Shown in pieces: positions 50,160-59,079 of a stretch of 64,000 bases of DNA. Position 1 is the first letter of the stretch. Each line of letters begins with the position of its first letter. The stretch is from JAFDWI01 sp963764215 (GTDB lineage Bacteria; Actinomycetota; Acidimicrobiia; Acidimicrobiales; Iamiaceae), in NCBI GenBank assembly GCA_963764215.1, contig CAVXRS010000007.1, positions 62,001-126,000 of the forward strand, read 5' to 3'. The translations under genes and the position numbers were made by a program. The notes beneath the pieces were generated by a model, which was not told the origin of the DNA, did no database searches, and saw nothing but the letters and a program-made list of their open reading frames with translations.

Positions 50160-51599
50160 GTGAGCACGATTCCCCACCAGCAGGGCTGGCAGCCGCTGAC
50201 GCCTCCGGAGAATCCTGCCCAGGGTCACATGACCACTGCGTTCAGCCGCCTCGCGGGCACTCACGCGCTTTCGACCGCAGCCGATGCACTGTTCGCCACG
50301 GCCCTGGCCGGGTCGCTGTTCTTCTCGATCCCGGTCGGCCAGGCACGCACCAAGGTGTTCGCCTACCTGGCCGGGGCGATGGCACCGTTCGCCCTGCTCT
50401 CGCCGTTGATCGGCCCGGCGATCGACCGTGCGGTCGGTGGTCGGCGGTTCATGGTGATCCTGTCGTTGGCGTTGCGGTCGCTGTTCGCGTTCGTGCTCAT
50501 CACCACCTTCGACGACCTGGCCGTGTTCCTGCCGATGGCCTTCGGCGTCCTGGTGCTGCAGAAGGGCTATTCGGTGGCCCGCAGCGCGCTGGTCCCCACC
50601 ACGGTGCGCGGCAACGACGAGCTGGTCCGGGCGAACTCGAAGCTGGCGCTGCTCAGCGGCATCATGAGCTTCGTCGCGGCCGGTCCCGGGCTGCTGGCGT
50701 TGCGGCTGGTGGGTCCTGAGGGAAGCCTCACCCTGGCGACCGGCGTGTACGCCGTGGGGCTGGTGTTCGCGTTGCGTCTCCCCCCGGCGGCGGTGGCGCC
50801 CACACGGCCGAGTGAAGGCGAACAACAGGCGTTGCACACCCCCTCGATCCTGCTCGCCGCCGGCGGAATGGGCCTGTTGCGGGGCATCGTCGGGTTCCTG
50901 TCGATCCTGGTTGCGTTCGGGTTGCGCACCAACGACAAACCGCTGTGGCAGTACGGCGTGGTGGGCGCTGCGGCGGTGATCGGCACGCTCGTCGGGTCGA
51001 TCGTGGCGCCCAGGCTCCGCAAGGTGATGGGTGAGGAGTTGATCCTGATCACGTTCCTCGGCGCGGTGGTGGTCGCGGCGTCGTTGGCGGAGTTCGTGCT
51101 GACCGGGGTCGCGGCGCCGTTGACGATCGCCATGGTCGTGGGGATCGCGGCAACCGGCGGCAAGCAGGCGTTCGATGCGATCGTCCAACGCGATGCTCCC
51201 GAAGCCAACCGGGGGCGGACCTTCGCCCGCTTCGAGACGAGGTTCCAGATCTTCTGGGTCGTCGGTGCCGCGATCGCGGTCATCCCGATGGCGCTCGAGG
51301 TCGGTTACGGCATCGTGCTGGTGGTCGCCGCGTTCGCCACGTTCTCCTTCGGGGTGGGGCTGCTCTCGGCCCGTCAGCGTGGAGGAGCCGAACCCACGGT
51401 CGCGTCGGCCGCGGCGGTGGAGGTCGAGGCGAAGATGTCGGCGGTGTCCGAAGCGGCCCGGCGTCAGGCCGGACGAACGGCGCAGTCGGTGTGGCAGCGG
51501 GTGCCCCGGCCCTTCGTCAGGGGCACGCGGGACGATTCCGGTTCAGCACCCCCGGGTTCGGCACCCCCGGGTTCAGCAAGCGACGGCGAGGGTCACTGA
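50160..51599 (+). CDS. MFS transporter
   Basis: A 479-residue major facilitator transporter with about 12 membrane helices. The first (ALSTAADALFATALAGSLFF) is followed by the loop-2/3 segment PLIGPAIDRAVGGRRFMVIL typical of MFS. The second half opens with LLAAGGMGLLRGIVGFLSILVAFGL. A soluble C-terminal tail of about 90 residues follows, with short SAPPGSAPPGS repeats near the end. The cargo is unknown. It starts at GTG 50160, 67 bases after the nudix stop, and its last bases overlap the 3' end of the converging metalloprotease gene by seven. Confidence 0.85.
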   Translation: MSTIPHQQGWQPLTPPENPAQGHMTTAFSRLAGTHALSTAADALFATALAGSLFFSIPVGQARTKVFAYLAGAMAPFALLSPLIGPAIDRAVGGRRFMVILSLALRSLFAFVLITTFDDLAVFLPMAFGVLVLQKGYSVARSALVPTTVRGNDELVRANSKLALLSGIMSFVAAGPGLLALRLVGPEGSLTLATGVYAVGLVFALRLPPAAVAPTRPSEGEQQALHTPSILLAAGGMGLLRGIVGFLSILVAFGLRTNDKPLWQYGVVGAAAVIGTLVGSIVAPRLRKVMGEELILITFLGAVVVAASLAEFVLTGVAAPLTIAMVVGIAATGGKQAFDAIVQRDAPEANRGRTFARFETRFQIFWVVGAAIAVIPMALEVGYGIVLVVAAFATFSFGVGLLSARQRGGAEPTVASAAAVEVEAKMSAVSEAARRQAGRTAQSVWQRVPRPFVRGTRDDSGSAPPGSAPPGSASDGEGH

Positions 51600-52870
51600 G
51601 GGTCGAGGTCGATGCGGGCCAACCAGAGGCCCGGGGCGTCGACCTCGGCCAGGGTGGGCAGGTTCTCGGCTCCGTCCCACAGCCGGTTCAGTGCGTCGGA
51701 GCCGGCCCGTTCGGTCACGCCGTCGGCAAACGCACGACCCCGGTCGACCAGCTCCTGGCTCAGGTCGATGCCGAAGAGTCGGCTGGTGAAGGAATCCGCG
51801 TCGGTGTCGGTGACCCGCCGCCGCCGGAGCGCCTCGCTGATACGGGGGTAGTTGTCGATGAGTCGTCCCCCGACCTGGTCGACGACGTGGTCGACGACGC
51901 CGACGATCACGGCGACCAGGGCGTCGATCTGGGCGCGGCGCCGGGTCTGTTCGGGCCCTGAGATGGCGCCCACCAGGATCTCGGGGTCGCCGAGGATCTG
52001 CTGGAACGAGGCGAGTGCCTGCGGGTTGGAGGGGTCGATCTCGCTGAGGTGGCGCTCGAGCGCGTCGGGGTCGGGCCGGAACCCCGACGTGTAGTCGGCG
52101 AGCAACCCGTCGAGGGTGCCGCGCACGTGGCTGAGGCCCAGCACCGCGTGGCTGGTCAGCTCGTGCAGGCAGATCGCCAGCCGTACCGAGTCGGCGTCGA
52201 GATCCCATTCGGTGGCGAACGCGTCGATCACCGCGGGCAGCACCATGATCGGGGCGTTTCCGGGGCGGGGCAGGGGCAGGTCGTAGGTGCCGAAGTGGAA
52301 GCGGGAGCAGTGCCCGACGAGCGACCCGGCGGTCATGCCGAGCAGCATCGGGCTGAGCAGGTCGAGCATGCCGCTGAGCCAGGACTCGACTTCGGCGTCG
52401 TCCGCGTCCGCGTCGGCGTCGGCCGGTTTGTCGAACTGGCTCAGCTCGTCTCCGAGCCCGACGAGGTCCTCGAGTCCTTCGACCGGTGGTGCGGCGGTCT
52501 CGGGATCGTCCGACGCGGCGGGCGCCGGCTCATCGTGGAGCTGACGTGCCAGCCGTTCGAAGCGGGGCTTGTACGCCTCGATCGTCCGGAGGACCCAGGT
52601 CGACCGGTTGACCGGTTCGATGACAGCCGGCGCGCCACCGGCGGTGACCGACAGTCCCGTGGCGCCGTTGATCTGGACTTCCGCGACGCGGGCGAGTTCT
52701 TCGAAGCGGATGCGCTCCAGCGGGTCGATGTTGGGTTCGGATGCACCCTCGGTGGCGATCGCCAGCGCGAGCTGGGTGGCGGGTTCCCAGGCGACGGGGC
52801 CCTGGCGGCCGACCATGCGTGCGAGGTCGCCGAAGAACGGGATTCCCCCGAAGGGGTCGTCGGCGCTCAT
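51593..52870 (-). CDS. Zincin-like metalloprotease (DUF2342/F420-associated family)
   Basis: A 425-residue protein of the actinobacterial zincin family often annotated as coenzyme F420 biosynthesis-associated (DUF2342). Family regions include LARMVGRQGPVAWEPATQLAL, VEPVNRSTWVLRTIEAYKPRFERL (here VIEPVNRST), and WLSGMLDLLSPMLLGMTAGSLVGH, then FGTYDLPLPRP. The presumed metal site is HELTSH (His236 to His241), one residue longer than the usual HExxH. An acidic Asp/Ala run (PADADADADDAEVES) interrupts residues around 160. It is likely cytoplasmic. In mycobacteria relatives lie beside PDZ/Lon and UPF0182 genes, as here. Confidence 0.82.
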   Translation of the reverse strand: MSADDPFGGIPFFGDLARMVGRQGPVAWEPATQLALAIATEGASEPNIDPLERIRFEELARVAEVQINGATGLSVTAGGAPAVIEPVNRSTWVLRTIEAYKPRFERLARQLHDEPAPAASDDPETAAPPVEGLEDLVGLGDELSQFDKPADADADADDAEVESWLSGMLDLLSPMLLGMTAGSLVGHCSRFHFGTYDLPLPRPGNAPIMVLPAVIDAFATEWDLDADSVRLAICLHELTSHAVLGLSHVRGTLDGLLADYTSGFRPDPDALERHLSEIDPSNPQALASFQQILGDPEILVGAISGPEQTRRRAQIDALVAVIVGVVDHVVDQVGGRLIDNYPRISEALRRRRVTDTDADSFTSRLFGIDLSQELVDRGRAFADGVTERAGSDALNRLWDGAENLPTLAEVDAPGLWLARIDLDPQ

Positions 52871-53033
52871 CGCGGCGGGCGCCGGGACCGCCGGTGCCGC
52901 GTGGAGGTCGATTCGGGTTCGGTCGCTTGCACCTGGACAATCGTAGGGGGACGGGGGCCGCGATGACGCCTCGATCGACTGGCGGGCGCGGTCGAATGTG
53001 GAGGCACCGCCGTACACGGGGCATCGTGGATGG

Positions 53034-54050
53034 ATGCGAACCGTGGTGTTCACCGGGGCGGCAGGGCCGGCGGCGGCAGCGATCATCGAAGCGGTGACCG
53101 CAGCCGCCGACGATCGGCGCGCCGTGGTGGTGGCCCCACGACCTTTCGACGTGGCTGGTGCGACCGTGCGGGTGGCCGACCTGGTGGGCACCGATCTCGA
53201 CGACGTGGTGAAGGGTGCGGCCGCGGTCGTGCACCTGGGGACCGCGGTGGACGAGTCGGACCCGTATCTCCTCGCGCCGGGCCGGGCCGTGCGGGAAGCG
53301 GTCGCGGTCCTGGCCGCGGCAGCCCGGGTGGGTGTCGACGCGGTGCAGGTCGTCTCGAGCACCGCGGTGCTCGGGGCGCTGGCGAACAATCCGGTGCCGC
53401 TCACCGAGGACGCCGTGATCCATCCTGAGCCGCAGTTCCGGCCCGCCGTGGAGCTGGCGGAGATCGAACGGCTGGTGGGCGAGCAGGGCGGCCCGGTCAC
53501 GGTGTTGCGGGCTGCGCCGGTGGTGGCCGACGGGGCGCCCGGCTGGTTCGCCACCGAGTTGCACCGCTCGCTGGCGTATCCGGTCGAGGGACACGACCCG
53601 GGTCTGCAGTATCTGCACGCCGACGACCTGGGTGCGGCGATCTCGCGGGTCCTCGACGAGGGATCCGGCGGGGTCCTGCACGTGGCGCCCGACGGGTCCT
53701 TGGACGGCGCGCAGCGGCGGGCCCTGGAGTCGCGTCCGTGGATGCGGGTGCCCGCGGGCACCGCGCGGTTCGCGGCCTCGGCACGCGCGGCGCTGCGGGG
53801 CACTTCGGGCCCCGAGGGGATCCGGCCGTACCTGTTGCACCCCTGGCTGGTGGCGAACGATCGGCTGCGCACACTGGGGTGGGAACCGGTCCGGACCAAC
53901 GAGGATGCCTATGTGGCGGCGTTCCGCGCGGCGCCGTGGTCGATGTTGGGCTCGGGACGTCGCCAGGAGCTGTTGCTCGGTGGTGCGGGCGCGCTGGTGG
54001 TCGGTGGACTGGCCGGATTCGGCTGGCTGGTGCGTCGACGACGCGGCTGA
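53034..54050 (+). CDS. SDR-like NAD-epimerase-fold protein with atypical active site
   Basis: A 338-residue protein with an extended SDR fold. The N-terminal nucleotide motif is FTGAAGPAAAAI, which lacks the last Gly of TGxxGxxG. VHLGTAVDESDP and VQVVSSTAVLGALA follow the family. The usual YxxxK is replaced by FRPAVEL, so the catalytic pair is missing. A membrane helix ends the protein (LLLGGAGALVVGGLAGFGWLV) followed by a basic tail, so it is probably anchored. It may be a non-catalytic relative, perhaps with a binding role. ATG 53034 is used. Confidence 0.75.
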   Translation: MRTVVFTGAAGPAAAAIIEAVTAAADDRRAVVVAPRPFDVAGATVRVADLVGTDLDDVVKGAAAVVHLGTAVDESDPYLLAPGRAVREAVAVLAAAARVGVDAVQVVSSTAVLGALANNPVPLTEDAVIHPEPQFRPAVELAEIERLVGEQGGPVTVLRAAPVVADGAPGWFATELHRSLAYPVEGHDPGLQYLHADDLGAAISRVLDEGSGGVLHVAPDGSLDGAQRRALESRPWMRVPAGTARFAASARAALRGTSGPEGIRPYLLHPWLVANDRLRTLGWEPVRTNEDAYVAAFRAAPWSMLGSGRRQELLLGGAGALVVGGLAGFGWLVRRRRG

Positions 54051-54163
54051 CCGCGGGGTGTGCCATCTACGATGGAGGAAGTGTCGAGCACCGGTGGTTT
54101 CCCTGTCGTGTCGTCGCCTCCGGGTCAGGATGACCCGCGCGCCGAGTCGAGGCCAGCGCGGTC

Positions 54164-54340
54164 GTGAACGCGCTCTACTTCCTGGGCATCGTGGTGGTCG
54201 TGGTGGTGGTGGGCGGGGTGGTGCTGTGGCTGACCAACCGCAAGCCGTCGTCCACGGAGTCGTCGATCGATTCGTTCCGCCGGGAGATGCGGGCGCTCTC
54301 GCCCAAGGAACGTGACGACGAACACATGGGAAGGACCTGA
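54164..54340 (+). CDS. Small single-pass membrane protein, 58 residues
   Basis: GTG 54164 opens a 58-residue frame: a hydrophobic helix of about 20 residues (YFLGIVVVVVVVGGVVLWL) followed by a basic/acidic soluble part (SIDSFRREMRALSPKERDDEH). It ends two bases before the probable start of the MreB-like gene and overlaps a short upstream frame by three bases. Its placement suggests a small envelope-associated factor made with the MreB homologue. Function is unknown, and coding is supported mainly by the composition and tight spacing. Confidence 0.55.
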   Translation: MNALYFLGIVVVVVVVGGVVLWLTNRKPSSTESSIDSFRREMRALSPKERDDEHMGRT

Positions 54341-54342
54341 CT

Positions 54343-55348
54343 CTGGCCCGCGACCTCGCCATCGACCTGGGCACCGCCAACACGCTGGTGTACACACGGG
54401 GCCGGGGGATCGTGTTGAACGAGCCGTCGGTCATCGCGCTGAACTCGCGCACGACCGAGGTGCTGGCGATGGGCCACGAGGCGTGGCAGATGATCGGCCG
54501 CACCCCGGGTTACATCGTGGCGGTGCGGCCGTTGCGTCAGGGGGCGATCACCGACTTCGACGTGACCGAACGGATGATCCGCCTGCTGTTGCAGCGCACC
54601 GGCGTGTCGCGTTTCAACCGTCCCCGCGTCGTGATCTGTGTGCCCTCGGCGATCACCGAGGTCGAACGGCGGGCGGTGGTCGAGGCGACCCGGCGGGCGG
54701 GAGCCGCCGATGCGCAGTTGCTCGAACAGCCCATGGCCGCGGCGATCGGCGCGGACCTGCCGATCAACGAGCCGGTCGGCAACATGGTCATCGATGTCGG
54801 CGGTGGGACGACCGAGACGCGCGTTGATCTCGCTCGGTGGGGTGGTGGCGCTCGAAGCGGTGCGAGTGGGGTCGTTCGACATCGACGCGGCGATCCAGAC
54901 CTACATCCGCCGCGAGTACGGCATCGCCGTCGGTGAGCGCACCGCGGAGGAGATCAAGATGACGATCGGTTCGGCCTGGCCGGTCAACGAACAAATCAAG
55001 GCCGAGGTGCGCGGGCGTGACCTGATGACCGGTCTGCCCAAGACGGTGATCCTCTCACCGGCGGAGGTGCGCGAGGCGATCGGCGAGCCGGTCAAGGCGA
55101 TGATCGACTCGGTCATCACCTGTCTGGGAGCCGCGCCGCCCGAGCTGGCCCAGGACCTCATCGTCCGGGGGCTGAACCTGGTCGGCGGCGGGGGCATGCT
55201 CACGGGTCTGGACGCCTGCATCGCGGACGCCACGGGCATCGCGGTGAACCTGGTGGACGCGCCCCTCGAGGCGGTGGTCCTGGGCGCGGGACGCTGTGTG
55301 GAGTCCTACGACGAGCTGCAGGTGATGTTCATGGGTGCCCGCGACTGA
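54343..55348 (+). CDS. MreB-like actin-family protein (frameshifted)
   Basis: An actin-fold protein of about 335 residues related to MreB. The frame opens at ARDLAIDLGTANTLVY (phosphate 1 motif DLGTANT). GNMVIDVGGGTTE (phosphate 2) is followed by a shift near 54822, after which LISLGGVVALEAVRVGSFDIDAAI continues one frame over. The adenosine motif GGGGMLTGLD and the C-terminus are intact. Homologues begin at this residue, but the codon here is CTG 54343 (with GGAAGGA upstream), an unusual start unless the base is misread. MreB filaments guide wall synthesis in rods. It sits between a small membrane protein gene and the PDZ/Lon gene, all rightward. Confidence 0.82.
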
Positions 55349-55409
55349 GCAACCGGGCCTGCCGGGCCCAGGGTGTGGAACCGGGACGGTGACGTGGCAG
55401 GCTTGAGCG

Positions 55410-56494
55410 GTGCCGTCGACCACGGATCGAACCGTCTCCACCTGGGCGACCGTTACCCCGGTTCTCACGGTTGTGGACGGTCACCGCGGTGTTGTTGGCG
55501 GTCACGGTGTGCGCCGCGGTGGTCCTGTCGTTCTGGCCGTCGGGGTACCTGGTCGAGGCGCCGGGCAGTGCGGTGGCCACCGATGCGCTGGTGAGCGTCC
55601 CCAAATCGGTGAAGACGTACAACCACCCGGGGGAGTTCCGCCTGGTGACCGTCGCGGAGACCTCCGACCCGGTGTTCGGTCAGGCGTTCGCCGGCTGGCT
55701 CGACCCCAACAGCGACGTGTTCCCCCGCCAGCGACGTCGTCGGGGACACGCCGCAGGCGGCGGAGATGCGCTTTCAGGCGGTGCTCATGCAGGGCGCCAA
55801 GTTGTCGGCGATCTACCAGGCGATGAGCAAGCTCGGCTATTCGGCGACGATGACCGGGGGTGGGGTGTTCGTCGACCAGGTCATCACCCGCTCCCCCGCG
55901 GACGGGCAGTTGTCGGTGGGCGACACGATCACCGAGATGAACGGCAACCCGATCCACACCGTCGACGACCTGACCCGGTTCATGAAGCAGGCGAAGCCGG
56001 GCGAGACGGTGAAGATCACGGTCGATCGGATCGGCGTGTCCTCCGACAAGGTGGTGCACGTGACGTTGGGAAAGACCGAGCGTGCCGGTGCGCAGGCGCC
56101 GTTCCTGGGCATCTACATGGAGACCCACCCCAACTACGACTTCCCGTTCAACGTGGAATTCGACACCGGCAACATCGGCGGACCTTCGGCCGGGCTGGCC
56201 CTGACCCTCACGCTGATCGACCGGCTGTCGCCCAAGGGGCTCACCCGGGGCAACGACATCGCGGTGACCGGCACGATCCAGCCGGACGGTTCGGTGGGGC
56301 CGATCGGGGGCATCCGCCAGAAGGTCGCCGCGGTCGAGGACGCCGGCGTGCACTACTTCGTGGTGCCCGCAGCGAACGCCAAGGACGCCCGGACCGCGGC
56401 GGGCAGCAAGCTGAAGATCATTCCGGTCTCCTCGCTCGACGAGGCGCTCGCCAAGGTCCGCGTGCTGCCTCGGGGTCACGCGAAGACCGCGTGA
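55410..56494 (+). CDS. PDZ/Lon-protease domain membrane protein, YlbL-like (frameshifted)
   Basis: GTG 55410 starts a membrane-anchored serine protease of about 360 residues. A membrane helix (VTAVLLAVTVCAAVVLSFW) is reached after a shift near 55467. The linker region GYLVEAPGSAVATDALVSV is followed by a second shift near 55735, then a PDZ-type domain (GGVFVDQVITRSPADGQLSVGD, ITEMNGNPIHTVDDL). A Lon-like S16 domain ends the protein: GGPSAGLALTLTL carries the Ser and GIRQKVAAVEDAG the Lys of the dyad. The order TM-PDZ-Lon is that of YlbL/Rv3194c-type proteins. The genes before and after (MreB-like, DivIVA-like fusion, UPF0182) suggest an envelope role. Confidence 0.85.
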
Positions 56495-56563
56495 TCGACC
56501 CCGGTCGCGCCGACCGGGGTATCACCGAATCGGGGCCGGATCGCCCGTAGCATTGACAGGGTC

Positions 56564-59023
56564 ATGGCTGTGTCCTCCGATGCCGATACGACCCCGTCCA
56601 CCCTCGATGTCGATGCCATCGCGTCGCGCTCGTTCTCGAACTCGTTTCGGGGTTGGGACCCCGACGAGGTGCGGGTTCACCTGGTCGCGGTGGCCGAAAC
56701 CGTGCGGTCGCTCCAGCAGCGACAGGCCGAGTTGGAACGCCGGCTGGCCGAGGCCGAGGCGGCGGCGCGGCGCGCCGATCTGACCCAGCTCGACCCCGAC
56801 GAAGTCGACCGGATCCTGGGTGAGGAGACCGCGAAGGTGTTGCGGACGGCCCGCGAATCGGCGGCGGAGATGACGGCGAAAGCCTCCAGCCAGGCCGATC
56901 TGCTCGTCAGCCAGGCGGCCGAGGAGGCGGCGCGTCGACGTTCCGACGTCGAAGACGAGGCGAAGCGGATCCGCGCCGAAGCCGCCGAGGAGGCCGACGC
57001 GATCCGCAGCGCCGGTGAGGCTCACGTGGCCGACCTGCGAGCCGCGGGCGAAGCCGAGTTGGCCGATCGGCGGGCCGAATTCGAATCCGAGCTGTCCGAG
57101 AGCCGGCAGGCGGCACGTGACGAGGCGGCGGAGCTGCTCGCGGGGGCCGAGGATCAGGCGTCGACGATCCGGCGCGACGCGGAAGAGGCCGCCGAGCAGA
57201 TCCGTGCCGGTGCCGAGGAAGACGCCCGGTCCCAGCGTGCCGAAGCGGAGATGTACGCCGCGCGGATCACCAACGACGCGGAGCGCACCCGCGATGCGGT
57301 GCTGGGGGATCTGGCCCGCCGGCGCAAAGCGGCACGTCAACATCTCGAACAGCTCCACGCGGGACGCGAGCGCCTGCTGGCCGCCTACGAGGTCATCCGC
57401 GTCACCACCGATCAGGCGACCGACGAGTTGGGTGTGGTGTTGAGCGAAGCGAAACGCGCCGCGGACGACGCCGCGCGCCAGGTCGCGGCCGAACCGCTGC
57501 CGACGGTCGCCGAGATGGTGGCCGAGCTGGAGCGCTCCGAGCTGGTCACCGACGACGATCCACCCCGCAGCGTCCCTGCCGGCGAGCTCGACGGCGGGGC
57601 GGCTACCGCCGTCGAGCCGGACGCCGAAGATGGAACCGCCGAGCCGGAGCCGACCGGGCCCGAACCTGCGGACACGGTCGAACCGGCGGAATCGGTGACC
57701 ACGGCGGCTGGGGAGGGCGGGCCGACCTCGGCCGAGGCGTTGCCCGAGCGTCGCCGTCACGGCCGTCGCACGAAGCGCAAAGGCCAGGATCCCCTGGACG
57801 GCGAGTCGTTGCCCGAAGGCAAACTGGAGCCGATCGCCGAGTCGGCGGAGTTCGAACAGGTCCGCGTCGTCGGGGTGGACGCCCCGGCCGCGGTGCGGGC
57901 CGCGGCAGCCCGGGACGCCAAGGGCTCTGGCAAAGGCTCCGGCAAGGGCTCCGGTACGGCCGGGACGACCGCGGAACCTGCCTCGCCAGCCGCCGATGCA
58001 GCCGCTGCGGTGGGCGCCGAGCCATCCCCGCCGAGCAAGTCCGCGACCGACGCGGACGTGGCCGGGATCTTCGAGCGGCTCCGGGCGCAACAGCGCGAGG
58101 GCGACCAGGAACCAGCGCACGACGACACCCCGAGCGCGCGTGGCGGCGAAGCACCCCGCGCGGCGCCTTCGGACGGATCCGACCAGGGAACCGCGGATGC
58201 TCCCGCAGAATCAGAGGCGGTCACCGCCGAGGCCGGACCGGCCGCTGCGCCGGACGAAACGGCGGCATCGGGCGGCGACTCCGAGCCTCCGGTCAGTCCT
58301 GTCGACGAGCGGCTCGTGTCGCTGTTCGAGAGGCGGGACGAGGCTGTCGAGGAGGTCGCCCGGCGACTGGCGAAGCACTGCAAGCGTCATCTGTCCGATC
58401 ATCAGAGCGCGTTGCTCGACGACCTGCGGAAGTCCCGCAAGCTGGCGTCGTCCGACGCGTATCTGGGCGATGCCGAGGCGTTCTGTGCGACCTGGGGGCC
58501 GGTGGTGACCGACGACCTCGAATCGGCGGTGGCGGCCGGGTCGGTGCTCGCCGGTGCGCTGCGGGACGATGCGACCGGGGTGGGCGCGGTCGATCTCGAT
58601 CCGATCGTCGCCGAGTTGACCGACGCGGTCGCCGTGCCACTGCGTGAACGCCTGGCCCGGGCGCTGGGCGACGTCGACGACGCCGAAGACGACGAGGACC
58701 CGGCGTCGTTGGACGACCGCGAGCTCGCCGACCGGATCCGTGCGTGCTACCGGGAGTGGCGTGGGGCCCGGCTCACCGCCGCGGTGTCCGACGCGTGTGG
58801 ACGGGCGTTCGGTGAGGGCCTGCGGGCGTCGCTTCCCGATGAGGTTGCGCTGGTGTGGTACTGCAGCCCGGGTGCCGAGCCCTGCTCGGACTGCAACGAC
58901 AACCAGTTGGCCGGCACGGTCGTCGCCGGTGAGGTCTTCCCGACGGGTCAGGCGGTGGCCCCGGCGCACCCGGGGTGTCGCTGTCTCGCCCTGCCCGCGG
59001 ACATGGGGGCCACCGGCACCTGA
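56564..59023 (+). CDS. DivIVA-like coiled-coil protein fused to phage Mu gpF-like C-terminal domain
   Basis: An 819-residue protein. Residues 20-60 match a DivIVA-like start (SFSNSFRGWDPDEVRVHLVAVAETVRSL). About 60-330 is a long Ala/Glu/Arg-rich coiled coil. About 330-580 is low-complexity acidic and Ala/Pro-rich with a GSGKGSGKGSG run. The C-terminal 230 residues are globular. They end in a Cys-rich segment: Cys767, Cys774 and Cys777 (EPCSDCNDN), then GEVFPTG and HPGCRC (His802, Cys805, Cys807). This Cys/His pattern resembles the head-morphogenesis domain of phage Mu gpF/minor capsid proteins. DivIVA proteins mark poles and division sites, so a polar scaffold with a repurposed phage-type domain is plausible. 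UPF0182 follows 56 bases later. Confidence 0.72.
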   Translation: MAVSSDADTTPSTLDVDAIASRSFSNSFRGWDPDEVRVHLVAVAETVRSLQQRQAELERRLAEAEAAARRADLTQLDPDEVDRILGEETAKVLRTARESAAEMTAKASSQADLLVSQAAEEAARRRSDVEDEAKRIRAEAAEEADAIRSAGEAHVADLRAAGEAELADRRAEFESELSESRQAARDEAAELLAGAEDQASTIRRDAEEAAEQIRAGAEEDARSQRAEAEMYAARITNDAERTRDAVLGDLARRRKAARQHLEQLHAGRERLLAAYEVIRVTTDQATDELGVVLSEAKRAADDAARQVAAEPLPTVAEMVAELERSELVTDDDPPRSVPAGELDGGAATAVEPDAEDGTAEPEPTGPEPADTVEPAESVTTAAGEGGPTSAEALPERRRHGRRTKRKGQDPLDGESLPEGKLEPIAESAEFEQVRVVGVDAPAAVRAAAARDAKGSGKGSGKGSGTAGTTAEPASPAADAAAAVGAEPSPPSKSATDADVAGIFERLRAQQREGDQEPAHDDTPSARGGEAPRAAPSDGSDQGTADAPAESEAVTAEAGPAAAPDETAASGGDSEPPVSPVDERLVSLFERRDEAVEEVARRLAKHCKRHLSDHQSALLDDLRKSRKLASSDAYLGDAEAFCATWGPVVTDDLESAVAAGSVLAGALRDDATGVGAVDLDPIVAELTDAVAVPLRERLARALGDVDDAEDDEDPASLDDRELADRIRACYREWRGARLTAAVSDACGRAFGEGLRASLPDEVALVWYCSPGAEPCSDCNDNQLAGTVVAGEVFPTGQAVAPAHPGCRCLALPADMGATGT

Positions 59024-59079
59024 ATTCCCCGGTGCTCAGGGGCGGTCGCCGACGGCCCCCCCGGTAGGGTGGTTGGGTC

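Noticed and set aside
54071..54166. 31-codon frame (MEEVSSTGGFPVVSSPPG) before the small membrane protein
   Set aside because: It is too short and lacks a clear ribosome-binding site and any conserved feature, although its stop overlaps the next start, so a leader peptide cannot be excluded.
55355..55369. Hairpin after the MreB-like gene
   Set aside because: Only a five-base GC stem, too weak to call a terminator.
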